IMG/VR virus record: IMGVR_UViG_3300046171_000231
Coordinates: 171,762 to 235,761 of that record
Source: a virus
Length of the DNA: 64,000 bases
Strand: one strand, 5' to 3'
Within the stretch, counting starts at the first letter, position 1, and each line of letters opens with the position of its first letter. The notes under the pieces were generated by a model. That model saw only the letters and a list, made by a program, of their open reading frames with translations. It searched no databases and had not been told where the DNA came from. Positions 63,667 through 64,000 of the stretch are shown here, one piece after another. The position numbers were made by a program, and so were the translations under genes.

Positions 63667-64000
63667 GATAATGTGTATCTCGAAGTGTATGTACATATGA
63701 TAGCACACATCTAGATGACGTGTCAAGTATATGAGTATATGCACACATCTCGACTAGATGATATGATGTGCGGGTGTCTCGACTAGATTCATATTCACAT
63801 ACAGTATATGAGATGATGAATGATGATGAGAGTCTCGACTAGACTTATTATATGTGTGATATATCTCGACTAGCTTCTATGAGAATTATGAGTATCTCGA
63901 CTAGGAAAAATTATCAGACCTCGACTAGTTTTTATGTCAGGATTCTCAGAAATTTATGCCCGTGATGTTGACAAATCGCCCGTTCGATGCTACGCTCGCT
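63667..64000. other. Non-coding region at the window edge with repeat array
   Basis: No convincing protein gene in 334 bases. It contains the TCTCGACTAGA array and an ATCTAGAT palindrome near 63709; the last 70 bases could be the 3' end of a minus-strand gene that continues outside the window. Confidence 0.55.
63748..63928 (+). repeat. Array of six direct TCTCGACTAGA repeats (iteron-like)
   Basis: Copies start at 63748, 63777, 63833, 63864, 63895 and 63919; the first three are exact over 11 bp, the next two over TCTCGACTAG, and the last over CTCGACTAG. Starts are 29, 56, 31, 31 and 24 bases apart. A partial TCTCGA occurs at 63678-63683. Spacers are AT-rich and unrelated, so this is not CRISPR. 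The same 11-mer occurs as an inverted pair at 61972-62012. Confidence 0.85.

Noticed and set aside
63667-64000. A CRISPR array at the right edge
   Set aside because: Repeats are only 11 bp, spacing is uneven (24-56), and the spacers are low-complexity AT-rich sequence.

Overview
The window is a 64 kb piece of an AT-rich, T4-like marine myovirus genome, most like the cyanophages of Prochlorococcus and Synechococcus (an SAR11 phage of the same lineage is not excluded). The evidence is the T4-type order of virion genes, gp25-gp6-(gp7 position)-gp8 and gp13-gp14-gp15-gp16-gp17-gp18-gp19-gp20-gp21-gp22-gp23, next to UvsW, UvsY, gp55 and gp47, plus marine-phage companions (SpeD, peptide deformylase, 2OG-Fe(II) oxygenases, DUF4815-type and DUF192/DUF6321-type proteins). 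Nearly everything reads on the minus strand, so the genome's own order runs from high to low coordinates.

Layout in the direction of transcription. About 64.0-56.7 kb is an early, accessory region of small genes. Many have their own sigma70-type promoter (TTGCAT-like box, 16-17 bp, TATAAT), and most of these promoters sit just downstream of a roughly 22-bp palindrome found eight times. It encodes a MutH-like endonuclease, an ArdA-like antirestriction protein, an HExxH metallopeptidase and several families of unknown role. Two short structured RNAs appear to be made from the plus strand, and an array of 11-bp repeats (TCTCGACTAGA) lies at the right edge. About 56.7-53.7 kb holds an oxygenase, a glycosyltransferase, tiny membrane ORFs and speD. 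About 53.7-28.9 kb is the baseplate and fibre block, with two giant structural genes. About 28.9-22.8 kb holds fibre and neck genes and the small terminase. About 22.8-18.6 kb holds basic proteins, possibly internal head proteins. About 18.6-8.4 kb is the terminase, tail and head module. About 8.3-0 kb holds deformylase, UvsY, UvsW, late sigma factor gp55 and gp47, interrupted by one plus-strand gene for a class II aminoacyl-tRNA-synthetase-like protein.

As a system, the early cassettes would act in host takeover. gp55 then directs late transcription from TATAAATA/CTAAATA boxes seen before gp25, gp8, the fibre genes, gp20, the gp21 group and gp22. UvsW, UvsY and gp47/46 support recombination-dependent replication, and the remainder builds the virion.

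Several conserved genes are broken by one-base length differences, nearly all in homopolymer runs: gp17, the giant gene between gp6 and gp8 (six breaks), the DUF4815-type gene, speD, and probably gp55/gp47 and others. The pattern looks more like uncorrected sequencing indels than gene decay, so fragment boundaries should be treated with caution. Gene names rest on recognising protein families by eye; no database search was run.
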